Shown here: piece after piece, positions 14,487 to 25,430 of the stretch
Layout: each line of letters opens with the position of its first letter
Position numbering within the stretch: position 1 is the first letter of the stretch
Assembly (NCBI GenBank): GCA_021783385.1
Contig: JAJXTX010000004.1
Span: 1-27,222 of the forward strand
Origin: Pseudomonadota bacterium
GTDB taxonomy: Bacteria; Pseudomonadota; Gammaproteobacteria; Xanthomonadales; Rhodanobacteraceae
Direction: 5' to 3'
Length of the DNA: 27,222 nt
Position numbers and translations under genes: made by a program
The notes under the pieces: generated by a model
What the model saw: only the letters and a program-made list of their open reading frames with translations
The model's database searches: none
Told to the model about the DNA's origin: nothing

Positions 14487-14782
14487 CAGGCGCCGCGGTC
14501 GAGCGGCAGCGCCGGCTCGGTTTCCGCCGCGTGGCGGCGCAGCGCGTGCGGGTGCAGCTCCACCGCCTCGATCACGTCGACCAGCTTGCGCGCCTGCTTC
14601 ATCACCTGGTCGATCGAGGTCTCGTTGCCCTGCAGCACCAGGGTCAGTCGCGACACCTCGGTATCGGCGGTGGCGGCGACGGTGAGCGAGTCGATGTTGT
14701 AGCCGCGGGCGGCAAACAGGCCGGCCACGCGCACCAGCGCGCCGGCTTCGTTCTGCAGCAGGATCGATAGCGTGTGCTTCAT
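14486..14782 (-). CDS. ilvN: Acetolactate synthase small (regulatory) subunit
   Basis: 98 residues made almost only of one ACT domain: KHTLSILLQNEAGALVRVAGLFAARGYNIDSLTVAATADTE. This resembles IlvH/IlvN more than IlvM, but lacks the second C-terminal domain of IlvH (about 163 residues), as small subunits of Xanthomonadales do. It activates the large subunit and may confer valine sensitivity. The tail after residue 75 is not conserved. Start ATG 14782 lies 11 bases after the ilvG stop; it ends in a one-base overlap with ilvA. Symbols ilvM or ilvH would also be defensible. Confidence 0.88.
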   Translation of the reverse strand: MKHTLSILLQNEAGALVRVAGLFAARGYNIDSLTVAATADTEVSRLTLVLQGNETSIDQVMKQARKLVDVIEAVELHPHALRRHAAETEPALPLDRGA

Positions 14783-14793
14783 GGCGATGGCGT

Positions 14794-16662
14794 TCAAAAC
14801 ATGCTCGTGGGGCTGGCTTCGGGCAGCGCGGCGGCGCTGCGCGAGGCGATGAAATCGCCGGTGATCATCTGCGCGTAGGTGGCGCCGGGACCGACCATCG
14901 GATACACGCCGGCGTCGGGATCGATCATCACCTCGAGAAAGGCCGGGCCGTCGAAGGCGAGGAAGTCGGCGACCACGCGCTCGATGTCGCCCGGCTCGCT
15001 CAGCCGCTGCGCCCATTCGAAGCCGTCGGCCTCGGCGGCCTTGATGAAATCCTTCTTGTGCAGGCTCTTGTCGGAGGCAGCGAAGCGGCCCTTGAAGAAC
15101 AGCTTCTGCCACTGCCGCACCATGCCGTCGCCCATGTTGTTCATCACCACCACCTTCACCGGCAGGCGGTAGGTGGTGACGGTTTCCAGCTCGCCCAGGT
15201 TCATGCGGATGCTGGCATCGCCGTCGATGTCGATCACCAGCGCATCGCGGCGGGCGAACTGCGCGCCGATCGCCGCCGGCAGGCCGAAGCCCATCGTGCC
15301 CATCGAGCCGGAGGTGAGCCACTGGCGCGGCTGGCGGAAGTCGAAATACTGCGCCGCCCACATCTGGTGCTGGCCCACGCCGGTGCTGATGATGGCGCGG
15401 CCATCGGCGATGCGGTTGATCGCCTCGATCACCGCGTACGGCTGGATCAGCGCGCTGGTACGGTCGTAGTTCATCGCGTGCACGCGCTTTAGTTCGGCCA
15501 CGTGCGCGTGCCACGGCGCGTAGCGGCGATCCTCCAGCGGATGAAAGCCGCGTGCCTTGCCATGGCGCAGCAGCCGTTCCAGCGTGCGGATCAGCGGGCC
15601 GCAGTGATGCCAGTCCACCGCCTTCACCTTGCCGATCTCGGCCGGGTCGATGTCGACCTGGGCGATGAACTTCGCGCGCGGTGCGAACTGGTTCGGCACG
15701 CCGGCAACGCGGTCGTCGAAGCGCGCGCCCAGCGCCAGCAGGAAGTCGCAGTCCTCCACCGCGTAGTTGGCGTAGGCGGTGCCGTGCATGCCCAGCATGT
15801 GCAGCGCCAGCGGCGCGGTGGTGTCGACCACGCCCAGCCCCATCAGGGTGGTGGTGACCGGCAGCCCGAACGCCTCGGCGAACGCGCGCAGCGCCGCCGC
15901 CGCTTCCGCCGCGATCACGCCGCCGCCGGCGTAGATCAGCGGCCGTTGCGCGCGCTCCAGCGCCGCGAAGAACGCCGCGCAGTCGGCATCACCCAGCGTG
16001 GCCTGCTCCACCGCACGCAGCCGCGCGCGATAGCCGGGAATCGCCAGCACCCCTTCGCCCTCGAAGGTGAGCAGGGTGTTCTGCACGTCCTTGGGAATGT
16101 CCACCACCACCGGCCCGGGACGGCCGCTGCGGGCGATCTCGAAGGCGGTGCGCAGGGTCGATTCCAGCCGGCTCGCGTCGGTGAGCAGGAACACGTGCTT
16201 GGCGCAGGCGCCCATGATGTTGCTGATCGGCGCCTCCTGGAACGCATCGCTGCCGATGGCCGCGGTGGGCACCTGGCCGCAGATCACCACCAGCGGGATC
16301 GAATCGGCCATCGAGTCGCGCACCGGCGTCACCATGTTGGTGGCGCCGGGGCCGGAGGTGACCACCGCCACGCCGACCTTGCCCGACGCGCGCGCGTAGC
16401 CGGCCGCCATGAAGCCGGCACCCTGCTCGTTGGCGGGCACGATCAGCGGCATCGGCTCGCTGCCGTCGGTGCGGGGATGTTCGGCGTTGTAGCGGAAGAT
16501 CGCGTCGTACACCGGCAGGATCGCACCGCCGGAGTAGCCAAAGGTGACATCGACGCCCTCGTCCGCGAGCACCTGCACCACGATGTCGGCGCCGCTCATT
16601 GCGGTGCCGGCGAGCGGGTGTCGTTTGCCTTCAGGTGCAGCTTTCAGCGATTGCGCATCCAT
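14794..16662 (-). CDS. ilvG: Acetolactate synthase large (catalytic) subunit
   Basis: ThDP-dependent synthase of acetolactate and acetohydroxybutyrate. Catalytic Glu79 lies in PANEQGAGFMAAGYARA. The FAD region and central domain show YAGGGVIAA and LGARFDDRVAG, and the ThDP/Mg motif is GDASIRMNLGELETVTTY...NN. The chosen ATG at 16662 gives 622 residues and has AAGGA seven bases upstream; family similarity begins about 22 residues later. A longer form from ATG 16692 or GTG 16701 (adding MFFALLKDSL) is also open and has GGGGAG upstream, so the start is not settled. It follows ilvC after about 80 bases and precedes ilvN. Confidence 0.95.
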   Translation of the reverse strand: MDAQSLKAAPEGKRHPLAGTAMSGADIVVQVLADEGVDVTFGYSGGAILPVYDAIFRYNAEHPRTDGSEPMPLIVPANEQGAGFMAAGYARASGKVGVAVVTSGPGATNMVTPVRDSMADSIPLVVICGQVPTAAIGSDAFQEAPISNIMGACAKHVFLLTDASRLESTLRTAFEIARSGRPGPVVVDIPKDVQNTLLTFEGEGVLAIPGYRARLRAVEQATLGDADCAAFFAALERAQRPLIYAGGGVIAAEAAAALRAFAEAFGLPVTTTLMGLGVVDTTAPLALHMLGMHGTAYANYAVEDCDFLLALGARFDDRVAGVPNQFAPRAKFIAQVDIDPAEIGKVKAVDWHHCGPLIRTLERLLRHGKARGFHPLEDRRYAPWHAHVAELKRVHAMNYDRTSALIQPYAVIEAINRIADGRAIISTGVGQHQMWAAQYFDFRQPRQWLTSGSMGTMGFGLPAAIGAQFARRDALVIDIDGDASIRMNLGELETVTTYRLPVKVVVMNNMGDGMVRQWQKLFFKGRFAASDKSLHKKDFIKAAEADGFEWAQRLSEPGDIERVVADFLAFDGPAFLEVMIDPDAGVYPMVGPGATYAQMITGDFIASRSAAALPEASPTSMF

Positions 16663-16743
16663 CAAGGAGTCCTTCAATAGTGCGAAAAACATGGCGCCCA
16701 CTCCCCGCGGCTTCGTCGCCGGGCGAGAGGGCTCAAGCGGCGT

Positions 16744-17757
16744 TCAGCCGACTTTCTTCAGCGGTGTGGCCGCGGGTGCCGCCGTGTGCAGCCATGGCAT
16801 CTGCGCGCGCAATCTGGCGCCGACCTGCTCGATCGGGTGCTCGAGATCAGCCTGCTTGAGCTTCTTGTAGTTCGGCAGGCCGGCCCGGTATTCGGCGGTC
16901 CAGTTGCGGGCGAAGGTGCCGTCCTGGATGTCGCGCAGCACGTCCTTCATGCGCGCCTTGACGCCGGCGTCGATCACCCGCGGGCCGCTGACGTAGTCGC
17001 CGTACTGCGCCGTCTCGGAGACGAACTGCAGCATCTTGGTCAGGCCGCCCTCGTAGAACAGGTCGACGATCAGCTTCAGCTCGTGCATCACCTCGTAGTA
17101 GGCGATCTCCGGCTGGTAGCCGGCCTCGACCAGCGTCTCGAAGCCGGCGATCACCAGCTCGCTGGCGCCGCCGCACAGCACCGCCTGCTCGCCGAACAGA
17201 TCGGTCTCGGTCTCTTCCTTGAAGTCGGTCTTGATGATCATCGCGCGGCCGCCGCCGATGCCGTCGGCGTAGCCCCTGGTCTTCGCCTCGGCCTCGCCGC
17301 TGACGTCCTGCTGCACCGCCCAGATGCACGGCACGCCGCGGCCGCGCTCGTACTCGCTGCGCACCAGCGCGCCGGGACCCTTGGGCGCGACCAGGATCAC
17401 GTCGATGTCGGCGCGCGGCACGATCTGCCCGAAGTGCACGTTGAAGCCATGCGCGAACAGCAGCGCGGCGCCGGGCTTGATGTTCGGCTCGATCGACTCC
17501 TTGTACAAAGTGGGCTGCACCATGTCGGGTGTCAGCACCGCCACCAGGTCGGCGCCTTTCACCGCCTCGGCCGGCTCCATCACGCGCAGGCCGTCGGCCA
17601 GCGCCTGGTGCCAGGTCGGGCCGTTCGGGCGCAGGCCCACTACCACGTCGAGGCCGGAATCACGCAGGTTGAGCGCGTGCGCGCGGCCCTGGCTGCCATA
17701 GCCGAGCACCGCGATGCGCGCCTTGGCGAGGGGGTTGGATGTTTTGCTGGTGCTCAT
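16744..17757 (-). CDS. ilvC: Ketol-acid reductoisomerase, class I
   Basis: Rearranges and reduces acetohydroxy acids with NADPH and Mg. 337 residues, class I length. Rossmann motif [17 protein letters not shown] (19-35) with the downstream Arg in VVGLRP that binds the NADPH phosphate; then [31 protein letters not shown], and the metal-binding [13 protein letters not shown] and [15 protein letters not shown]. The N-terminus is about 15 residues shorter than in E. coli but of the Xanthomonas type. ATG at 17757 overlaps the ilvD stop as ATGA. It is followed by ilvG. Confidence 0.96.
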   Translation of the reverse strand: MSTSKTSNPLAKARIAVLGYGSQGRAHALNLRDSGLDVVVGLRPNGPTWHQALADGLRVMEPAEAVKGADLVAVLTPDMVQPTLYKESIEPNIKPGAALLFAHGFNVHFGQIVPRADIDVILVAPKGPGALVRSEYERGRGVPCIWAVQQDVSGEAEAKTRGYADGIGGGRAMIIKTDFKEETETDLFGEQAVLCGGASELVIAGFETLVEAGYQPEIAYYEVMHELKLIVDLFYEGGLTKMLQFVSETAQYGDYVSGPRVIDAGVKARMKDVLRDIQDGTFARNWTAEYRAGLPNYKKLKQADLEHPIEQVGARLRAQMPWLHTAAPAATPLKKVG

Positions 17758-19460
17758 GCGATGACTCCTTGGTCGGATTTCACGGGTGTGTGTCTGGCCG
17801 TCTGGACGGCCGTATCGGGATGGGTGGTGGCGCCGTCGGAGGCGGAGCCGACCAGCAGCGCGTATTTGGCGAGTGCGCCGCGGGTGACTTTCGGGGCGGG
17901 CGGCTGCCAGCCGGCGCGGCGGCTTTCCAGGTCGACGCCAGTGCGCAGTTCGCGGCGCTCGCCGTCGATGACCACGCGGTCGCCGTCCTGCAGCAGGGCG
18001 ATCGGTCCGCCGCGCGCTGCTTCCGGCGCGATGTGGCCCACCATGAAGCCATGGGTGGCACCGGAAAAGCGGCCGTCGGTGATCAGCGCCACGTCGTCGC
18101 CCAGGCCGCGGCCGATCAGCGCGGCGGTGACGCCGAGCATCTCGCGCATGCCGGGGCCACCGGCCGGCCCCTCGTTGCGTATCACCAGGATGTCGCCCTT
18201 GACGATGCGGCCACCCTGCACGGCGGCGAAGGCGGCTTCCTCGCTCTCGAACACGCGGGCCGGGCCCTCGAACTGCGCGCCGGTCTTGCCGGCCAGCTTG
18301 AGGATGCAGCCATCCGGCGCGAGATTCCCGTAGAGGATCGAGTAGCCGCCGCGCGGCTTCAGCGGCGCGCTGACCGGATGCACCACGTCCTGCTGTCCGG
18401 CGCGCGGGGCGGCGGCGGCCTCCTCGAACAGCGAGCGGCCGGTGACGGTGGGCGCGTCCTGCAGCATGCCGGCGGCGATCAGTTCGCGCGCCACGCAGGC
18501 GCTGCCGCCGGCGCCGAACAGCTCCACCGCGGTATAGCGTCCGCCGGGCAGCAGGTCGGCGATCACCGGCGTATCTGCCGAGGCCGGCTCGAAATCCTCG
18601 ATCGTCCACGGCACCCCGGCTTCGCGCGCGATCGCCAGCAGGTGCAGCACCGCGTTGGTGGAGCCGGCGGTGGCGGCGACCATGCGTGCGGCGTTGCGCA
18701 GCGAGGTGCGCGTCAGCAGCTCACGCGGCGTGCGATTGGCGCGCAGGCACTCCATCACCAGCTCACCGCAGCGCCGCGCCGCTGCGGGCTTGGCCGGGTG
18801 CGTGGCGGGGATGTCGTTGAAGCCCATCGGCGACAGTCCCAGCGTGGTCAGCACCATTGCCATGGTGTTGGCGGTGAACTGGCCGCCGCACGCGCCGGCG
18901 CCGGGGCAGGCGTCGCGCTCGACGCTGGCCAGCTCGGCGTCGTCGATCTTGCCGGCGCCGTGCGCGCCGACCGCCTCGAACACCTGCTGGATGGTGATCG
19001 GATGGTGGTCGTGGGTGCCGTGCGCGATGCTGCCGCCGTACAGCGCCACTGCCGGAATGTTCAGCCGCGCCATCGCCATCGCGGCGGCGGGGATGGTCTT
19101 GTCGCAGCCGCACAGCACCACCATCGCATCCAGCGAATGGCCATCCACCGCCAGCTCGATCGAGTCGGCGATGACTTCGCGGCTGACCAGCGAGGCGCGC
19201 ATGCCCGGCGTGCCCATCGCCATGCCGTCGGTGATGGCGATGGTGTTGAACTCGATCGGCGTGCCGCCGGCCGCGCGCACGCCCTCGATCGCCGCGTTGG
19301 CCAGCTCGCGCAGGTTGAGGTTGCACGGGCTCACGTTGGACCAGGTGTGCACCACCGCCACCAGCGGCCGCGCGATCGCCGCATCGTCGAGGCCGGTGGC
19401 GCGCATCATGGCGCGCGCCGGCGCGCGGTCGGGACCGCTTTTCATCACATCACTGCGCAT
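17754..19460 (-). CDS. ilvD: Dihydroxy-acid dehydratase
   Basis: Fe-S dehydratase that gives the 2-oxo acids of valine and isoleucine. 568 residues. Cluster ligands lie in [12 protein letters not shown] and [17 protein letters not shown]; other family blocks are [34 protein letters not shown] and [20 protein letters not shown]. The frame extends upstream into the gap, but family similarity begins close to [21 protein letters not shown], so ATG 19460 is chosen. The C-terminal tail [22 protein letters not shown] includes copy C of the 16-bp palindromic motif. In Xanthomonas the integron sits next to ilvD; here it does not. Confidence 0.96.
   Translation of the reverse strand: MRSDVMKSGPDRAPARAMMRATGLDDAAIARPLVAVVHTWSNVSPCNLNLRELANAAIEGVRAAGGTPIEFNTIAITDGMAMGTPGMRASLVSREVIADSIELAVDGHSLDAMVVLCGCDKTIPAAAMAMARLNIPAVALYGGSIAHGTHDHHPITIQQVFEAVGAHGAGKIDDAELASVERDACPGAGACGGQFTANTMAMVLTTLGLSPMGFNDIPATHPAKPAAARRCGELVMECLRANRTPRELLTRTSLRNAARMVAATAGSTNAVLHLLAIAREAGVPWTIEDFEPASADTPVIADLLPGGRYTAVELFGAGGSACVARELIAAGMLQDAPTVTGRSLFEEAAAAPRAGQQDVVHPVSAPLKPRGGYSILYGNLAPDGCILKLAGKTGAQFEGPARVFESEEAAFAAVQGGRIVKGDILVIRNEGPAGGPGMREMLGVTAALIGRGLGDDVALITDGRFSGATHGFMVGHIAPEAARGGPIALLQDGDRVVIDGERRELRTGVDLESRRAGWQPPAPKVTRGALAKYALLVGSASDGATTHPDTAVQTARHTPVKSDQGVIA
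17796..17811. repeat. 16-bp palindromic motif, copy C
   Basis: GGCCGTCTGGACGGCC near the 3' end of ilvD; differs from the perfect palindrome at 8905 by one base. In ilvD it encodes AVQTA, and in bioF the same register encodes AVRTA. Confidence 0.6.
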
Positions 19461-19470
19461 GGGTGCTCCG

Positions 19471-19595
19471 GGTGTTGAACAGGTGAATGTCCCCCTGCGG
19501 GGAGGGCCGTGGAGGGTTGGCGCCGAGGAGAGTCGGTGGCCACAGGGGGCAGATACCCGGCCGCCTGCCCGCAGGGGGAACAAGTGTTGGACACG
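19471..19595. repeat. Long imperfect inverted repeat in the leuB-ilvD gap
   Basis: CCCCCTGCGGG at 19491-19501 is repeated inverted and without mismatch as CCCGCAGGGGG at 19568-19578. The sequences outside also pair in part (GTTGAACA at 19474-19481 with the region ending TGTTGGACAC). The whole could fold into a 125-base hairpin, like a small MITE- or BIME-type element. A second compact hairpin GGACACG-GCA-CGTGTCC is at 19589-19605. Neither has a T-run. No leader peptide is evident here, and the rest of the 166-bp gap holds nothing I recognise. Confidence 0.55.
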
Positions 19596-19626
19596 GCACG
19601 TGTCCGGATTCGAGCGGGTGCGCGCA

Positions 19627-20720
19627 TCAGCCGCATGCGCGTACCCCGGCAAAAATAGCGCGATGGATGCAGGCGTGCTGCTCCAGCGCGACCAGCACGG
19701 CGTCGCGCACCGCGGCGGTACCGGCACTGCCGCCGAGATCGCGGCTGCGCGGGCCGTGCTGCAACACTTCGTGGACCGCAGCCTCGACCGCCCGGGCCTC
19801 TTCCTCCAGCGCCAGCGAGTGGCGCAGCAGCAGCGCGACGGAGAGGATCGCGCCGACCGGGTTGGCCACGCCCTGGCCGGCGATGTCCGGCGCCGAGCCG
19901 TGGATCGGCTCGTACAGGCCATGCGTGCCGTTGCCCAGCGAGGCGGATGGCAGCAGCCCGAGCGAGCCGGCCAGCGCGGCCGCCTCGTCGGTGAGGATGT
20001 CGCCGAACAGGTTTTCGGTGACCACCACGTCGTAGCGCGAAGGCTGGGTCAGCAGCAGCATCGCCATCGAGTCGACCAGCTGGTGCTCGACCTTCACGTC
20101 GGGGTAGTCGGCGGCCACGCGCTGCACCGTGCTGCGCCACAGCCGCGAGGTCTCCAGCACGTTGGCCTTGTCGACCGAGGTCAGCTGGCGCCGCCGGCCG
20201 CGCGCCAGCTCGAACGCGCGGCGCACCACCCGTTCGATCTCGGTCACGGTGTACTTGCACTCGTCGGTGGCGCTGTCGGCGCTGCGCGTCTTGGCACCGA
20301 AGTAGGCGCCCCCGGTGAGTTCGCGCACGAACAGCACGTCGACGTCCTTCAGCTTTTCGTTCTTCAGCGGCGACAGGTTGGCCAGCGCCGGATGCACCTG
20401 CAGCGGGCGCAGGTTGGCGTACACGCCGAGCGCGGCACGCAGTGCCAGCAGGCCCTGTTCGGGACGCACCGGCGCGTTCGGATCGGACCACTTCGGCCCG
20501 CCGACCGCGCCCAGCAGCACCGCATCGGCACGCTGGCAGGCGGCCAGCGAGGCGGCCGGCAGCGGTTCGCCGAAAGTGTCGATGGCGCCACCGCCGATGG
20601 CGTGTTCCTCGAACGCGAAATGATGGTCGTAGTGTTCGGCCACGCCCTGCAGCACGGCGACCGCAGCGGCGGTCACCTCGGTGCCGACGCCGTCGCCGGG
20701 CAGGGTGACGATATGCGCTT

Positions 20721-20724
<4 letters not shown>
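19627..20724 (-). CDS. leuB: 3-isopropylmalate dehydrogenase
   Basis: NAD-dependent oxidative decarboxylase of the leucine branch. 365 residues. Start LPGDGVGTEVT, substrate loop ANLRPLQVHPALANLSPLK, ELTGGAYFGAKTR, catalytic Tyr and Lys in KYTVTEIERV and SVDKANVLETSRLWR, Asp ligands in NLFGDILTDEAAALAGSLGLLPSASLG, and the NAD motif EPIHGSAPDIAGQGVANPVGAILS are all present. ATG 20724 overlaps the leuD stop as ATGA. The C-terminal tail after the SAGTAAVRDAVLVAL block is slightly long. The 166-bp gap that follows before ilvD is the only sizeable break inside the supercluster. Confidence 0.96.
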
Positions 20725-21316
<592 letters not shown>

Positions 21317-21320
<4 letters not shown>

Positions 21321-22732
21321 GCCGCCACCTCCACCAGGTAGTCGCGCGGATCGGCGATGCTGCCGGCCACGGCCGACGCGGCCGCCGTCGCCGGACTGGC
21401 CAGCACGGTGCGCGCGCCCTTGCCCTGGCGGCCCTCGAAGTTGCGGTTGGAGGTGCTCACCACCAGCTGTCCCGGTTGCGCCAGATCGCCATTCATGGCG
21501 ATGCACATCGAGCAGCCGGGCACGCGCCACTCGGCGCCCGCGGCGGTGAACACCTGGTGCAGGCCCTCGCGCTCGGCCTCGCGACGCACCGCCTCGGAGC
21601 CGGGCACCACCAGCATGCGCACCCACGCTGCCACGCGGCGCCCGCGCAGCACATTGGCCGCCTCGCGCAGGTCGGACAGGCGCGAGTTGGTGCAGCTGCC
21701 GACGAACACCACGTCCACCGGCGTGCCCTGCATCGGCTTGCCAGCCTCGCTGTGCATGTAGTCGAGCGCGCGGCGCTCCTGCGCGTTGCGCGCGGCCGGC
21801 ACCGGCGCATCCATCGCGATCGCCATGCCCGGATGGGTGCCGTAGGTGACGGTGGGCTTGACTGCCGTGGCGTCGATGCGCACTTCGCGGTCGAAGCGGG
21901 CGCCCGCGTCGGTGGGCAGCCGGCGCCAGCGCGCCACGGCGGCGTCCCACGCCGCGCCCTGCGGCGCGTGCGGCCGGCCGCGCAGCCATGCAAATGTGGT
22001 GTCGTCCGGGGCGATCAGGCCGGCGCGGGCGCCCGCTTCGATCGACATGTTGCACACCGTCATGCGCTCCTCCATCGACAGCGCCGCGATCGCCGGGCCG
22101 CGGTATTCGATGACGTGGCCGGTGCCGCCGTCGACGCCGATTTGGCCGATGATGTGCAGGATCAGGTCCTTCGCGCCGACGCCTCTGGGCAGCGCGCCGT
22201 CGACGTGGATCGCCAGCGTTTTCGGCCGGCGCTGCAGCAGGCACTGGGTGGCCATCACATGGCCGACCTCGGTGGTGCCGATGCCGAAGGCCAGGGCACC
22301 GAACGCGCCGTGGGTGGAGGTGTGGCTGTCGCCGCAGACGATGGTCATGCCGGGCTGGGTGACGCCCAGCTCCGGCCCGATCACGTGCACGATGCCGCGG
22401 TCGGCGCTGTCCCAGCCATGCAGCGCGACGCCGAACTCGCGGCAGTTGGTTTCCAGCTGGGTGACTTGCGCCTTCGCCTCGTCGTTCGCGTACGATCGCT
22501 CGCCGTTGGCGGCCGTCGGCAGCGTCGGGGTGGAATGATCCAGTGTGGCCAGCATGCGGTCGGGCCGGCGCAGCGGCAGGCCGCGTTCGCGCAGTTCGGT
22601 GAACGCCTGCGGCGAGGTGACCTCATGCACCAGGTGCAGGTCGACGTAGAGGATCGCCGGCGTGTCGGTGCTCTCGGCCGCCACCACGTGGGCGTCCCAG
22701 ATTTTCTCGAACAGGGTTTTCGGAGCAGTCAC
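21317..22732 (-). CDS. leuC: 3-isopropylmalate dehydratase large subunit
   Basis: Aconitase-family [4Fe-4S] enzyme of leucine synthesis. 471 residues. Cluster cysteines are in [14 protein letters not shown] and [13 protein letters not shown]; other blocks are [47 protein letters not shown]. The start is GTG at 22732, overlapping the ilvE stop as GTGA. LeuD follows directly. Confidence 0.96.
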
Positions 22733-23724
22733 GCTGAAATCTCCATGGTCTGGTGCAGTGGTTCAAGGGGGCGGGCAGCGGCGGGCAGCGCGCTGTGTTC
22801 GTGGCTGTCCGCGCCGACCAATTCCAGCCAGCCCCAGCGGTCCTCGGTGCGGCCGTCGAACAGCCCGAAGAAGGCGTCCTGCAGCGCGCGGGTGATCGGG
22901 CCGGGCTTGCCGGCGCCCACCGTCTTGCGGTCGACCGAACGCACCGGGGTGATTTCGGCGGCGGTGCCGGTCATGAAGATCTCGTCGGCGGTGTACAGGG
23001 CCTCGCGCGGCAGGTCGCGCTCTTCCAGCGTCAGCCCCATCTGCGCCGCCAGCGTGATCACCGAATCGCGGGTGATGCCGGCGAGGATGCCGGCGCTGGT
23101 CGGCGGCGTCAGCAGCTTGCCCTTCCTGACCAGGAACAGGTTTTCGCCGGCGCCTTCGCTGAGCAGGCCGTTGTGGCCCAGCGCGATGCCCTCGTCGTAG
23201 CCGCCGCGGCGCGCCTCGGCGGCGATCAGCTGGCTGGAAAGATAGTTGCCGCCGGCCTTGGCCCAGCTCGGCAGCGTATTCGGTGCGGGGCGCTGCCACG
23301 ACGACACGCACACGTCGGCGCCTTTTTCGCGCGCGTCGCCGAGGTAGGCGCCCCATGTCAGCGCCATGATCGCCACGTCCACCGGCGCGCCGTCCTTCGG
23401 CAGCACGCCCAGCCCGCCCGCCCCGCGGAACACGATCGGGCGCACGTAGGCCGATGGCATCTCGTTGGCGCGGATCAGTGCGAGGCAGGCGGCGTTGATC
23501 TCGTCGGCGCTGTAGCCGATGTCGATGTCGTACACGCGGGCGGATTCGAACAGCCGCGCGGTGTGGTCGGCAAGGCGGAAAAACGCGGGCCCGCGCGGCG
23601 TGGCGTAGACGCGCTCGCCCTCGAACACCGAGGAGCCGTAGTGCAGCGCGTGCGTGCTGACGTGGGTGGTGGCGTCGGCCCAGGGTTTGAGGCGGCCGTT
23701 GTGCCACAGGAAAGGCGTGTTCAT
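22729..23724 (-). CDS. ilvE: Branched-chain amino acid aminotransferase
   Basis: Class IV PLP aminotransferase, last step for leucine, valine and isoleucine. 331 residues. [19 protein letters not shown] is the N-terminal family block; PLP-binding Lys156 is in [49 protein letters not shown] and [16 protein letters not shown] complete the fold. ATG 23724 has GAGGAG upstream in the 13-base gap after leuA. Its position between leuA and leuC is not the usual E. coli order. Confidence 0.95.
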   Translation of the reverse strand: MNTPFLWHNGRLKPWADATTHVSTHALHYGSSVFEGERVYATPRGPAFFRLADHTARLFESARVYDIDIGYSADEINAACLALIRANEMPSAYVRPIVFRGAGGLGVLPKDGAPVDVAIMALTWGAYLGDAREKGADVCVSSWQRPAPNTLPSWAKAGGNYLSSQLIAAEARRGGYDEGIALGHNGLLSEGAGENLFLVRKGKLLTPPTSAGILAGITRDSVITLAAQMGLTLEERDLPREALYTADEIFMTGTAAEITPVRSVDRKTVGAGKPGPITRALQDAFFGLFDGRTEDRWGWLELVGADSHEHSALPAAARPLEPLHQTMEISA

Positions 23725-23737
23725 GCAAGCTCCTCGA

Positions 23738-25321
23738 TCAGGATGTGGCGACAACCGCCGGCTGCGCGGCCGGTGTCTGTCGTTCGATGCGGTTGACGAT
23801 GTCGAGCGCGGCCAGCGCGGTCGCCTCGACGATATCGGTGCTGACGCCGTGGCCGCGCCAGTCGCGCCCGGCGTGTCGCGCGGTGAGCTGCGCGTGGCCC
23901 TGGGCATCGCCACCCTCGCTTACCGAGCGCACGCTGAAGTCGGTCAGCTGCAGCCGGTGGCCGGCAGCGCGCTCGATCGCACGCAGCACCGCATCCACCG
24001 GACCGTCGCCGATCGCCGCCTCGCTGGACTCGTGGCCGTCGGTGTGCGCCAGCCGCACCGAGGCCGAGGCGCTGCCGCCGAGGTGGGTGGCGCTGGTCAG
24101 CTGCACGATGCGCCACGGCCCGAGCGCGTCCGGATCGTGGCCCAGCGCCAGCGCCTGCAGATCCTCGTCGTGGATCTCGCGCTTCCTGTCGGCCAGCGTC
24201 TTGAAGCGCGCGAACAGCTCGTCCAGCGCGGCGTCATCCGGCGTGTGGCCCAGCGTCTGCAGTCGCTGGCGCAGCGCGGCGCGGCCGGAGTGCTTGCCCA
24301 GCACCAGCCGCGTCTCGGCGATGCCGACGTCCTGCGGCCGCATGATTTCGTAGGTGCCGCGGTGCTTCAGCATGCCGTGCTGGTGGATGCCGGACTCGTG
24401 CGCGAACGCGTTGTCGCCGACGATCGCCTTGTTGCGCGGCACCGCCTGGCCGGTCAGCTGGGTCAGCAGGCGCGAGGTGGGAAACAGCTTGCGCGTGTCG
24501 ATGCGGGTGTCCACGCCGAAGTGCGGCGCGCGCACCTTCAGCGCCATCACCACCTCTTCCAGCGCCGCATTGCCGGCACGTTCGCCGATGCCGTTGATGG
24601 TGCATTCCACCTGGCGCGCGCCGGCGCTGACCGCGGCCAGACTGTTGGCCACCGCCATGCCCAGGTCGTCGTGGCAGTGGGCGGAGAAGATCACCCGCTC
24701 GGCGCCGCGCACGTGGCGGCGCAGGTACTCGAACAGCTCGACGACTTCCGCCGGCGTGGTGTAACCCACCGTGTCCGGCGCATTCAGCGTGGTAGCGCCG
24801 GCAGCCACCGCGGCGCTGAACACTTCGACCAGAAACTCGGGCTCGGTGCGCAGCGCGTCTTCGGCGGAAAACTCCACTTCGTGGCACAGCCCGCGCGCCC
24901 GTTCGATCGCCGCCACCGCGGTGTCCAGCACCTGCGCCCTGCTCATGTTGAGCTTGTGCTGGCGATGCAGCGGGCTGGTCGACAGGAACAGATGGATGCG
25001 CGCGTGCTGCGCCTGCTCCAGCGCGCGCCCGGCGGCCTCGATGTCGCCCGTCTGGCAGCGCGCCAGGCCGCATACGGTGGTGGTTTTCAATGTGCGCGCG
25101 ATTTCGGCCACGGCGGCGAAATCGTCCGGCGAGGCCTGCGGAAAGCCTGCTTCGAGCACGTCCACGCCCAGCGCTTCGAGTGCCTGCGCCATGCGCAGCT
25201 TGGCCCGGCGATCCATCGAGAAACCGGGCGCCTGCTCGCCGTCGCGCAGCGTGGTGTCGAAGATGCGCACGCGATCGGCGTCGGGCATGGGCTGGGCGGA
25301 TACGTCGTGGTCGGAATTCAT
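23738..25321 (-). CDS. leuA: 2-isopropylmalate synthase
   Basis: First committed enzyme of leucine synthesis: acetyl-CoA plus 2-oxoisovalerate. 527 residues. IFDTTLRDGEQAPGFSM (29-45 region) opens the TIM barrel; FLSTSPLHRQHKLN, AHCHDDLGMAVANSLAAV (metal His) and HESGIHQHGMLKH follow; the C-terminal leucine-binding domain includes GHGVSTDIVEATALAALDIVN, so feedback inhibition by leucine is expected. The start ATG 25321 has AGGA nine bases upstream; an upstream in-frame GTG/ATG at 25354 lies within the terminator and is unlikely. It is the first structural gene after the attenuator. Confidence 0.96.
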   Translation of the reverse strand: MNSDHDVSAQPMPDADRVRIFDTTLRDGEQAPGFSMDRRAKLRMAQALEALGVDVLEAGFPQASPDDFAAVAEIARTLKTTTVCGLARCQTGDIEAAGRALEQAQHARIHLFLSTSPLHRQHKLNMSRAQVLDTAVAAIERARGLCHEVEFSAEDALRTEPEFLVEVFSAAVAAGATTLNAPDTVGYTTPAEVVELFEYLRRHVRGAERVIFSAHCHDDLGMAVANSLAAVSAGARQVECTINGIGERAGNAALEEVVMALKVRAPHFGVDTRIDTRKLFPTSRLLTQLTGQAVPRNKAIVGDNAFAHESGIHQHGMLKHRGTYEIMRPQDVGIAETRLVLGKHSGRAALRQRLQTLGHTPDDAALDELFARFKTLADRKREIHDEDLQALALGHDPDALGPWRIVQLTSATHLGGSASASVRLAHTDGHESSEAAIGDGPVDAVLRAIERAAGHRLQLTDFSVRSVSEGGDAQGHAQLTARHAGRDWRGHGVSTDIVEATALAALDIVNRIERQTPAAQPAVVATS

Positions 25322-25352
25322 CGGGGATTTCCTGGGGTGCGTTGCGAGGGCC

Positions 25353-25384
25353 AAAAAAAACCCCGCGCCAGTGTCGGTGCGGGG
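25353..25384 (-). terminator. Attenuator terminator ahead of leuA
   Basis: On the minus strand a CCCCGC stem (25384-25379) pairs with GCGGGG (25366-25361) across a 12-base loop and is followed at once by eight U (25360-25353), a canonical intrinsic terminator 31 bases before the leuA ATG. Its 5' arm together with the loop start (CCCGCACC, 25383-25376) can pair instead with GGTGCGGG (25442-25435), which lies over the last codons of the leader peptide, giving an antiterminator. Confidence 0.9.
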
Positions 25385-25430
25385 TCTTGGGGAGTCTCAG
25401 GTTTGTTGCTTGGTTACCTGGACACAGCCG

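Noticed and set aside
19589..19605. Hairpin GGACACG-GCA-CGTGTCC as a terminator of leuB
   Set aside because: Stable stem but no T-run on either strand; listed only as part of the gap structure.
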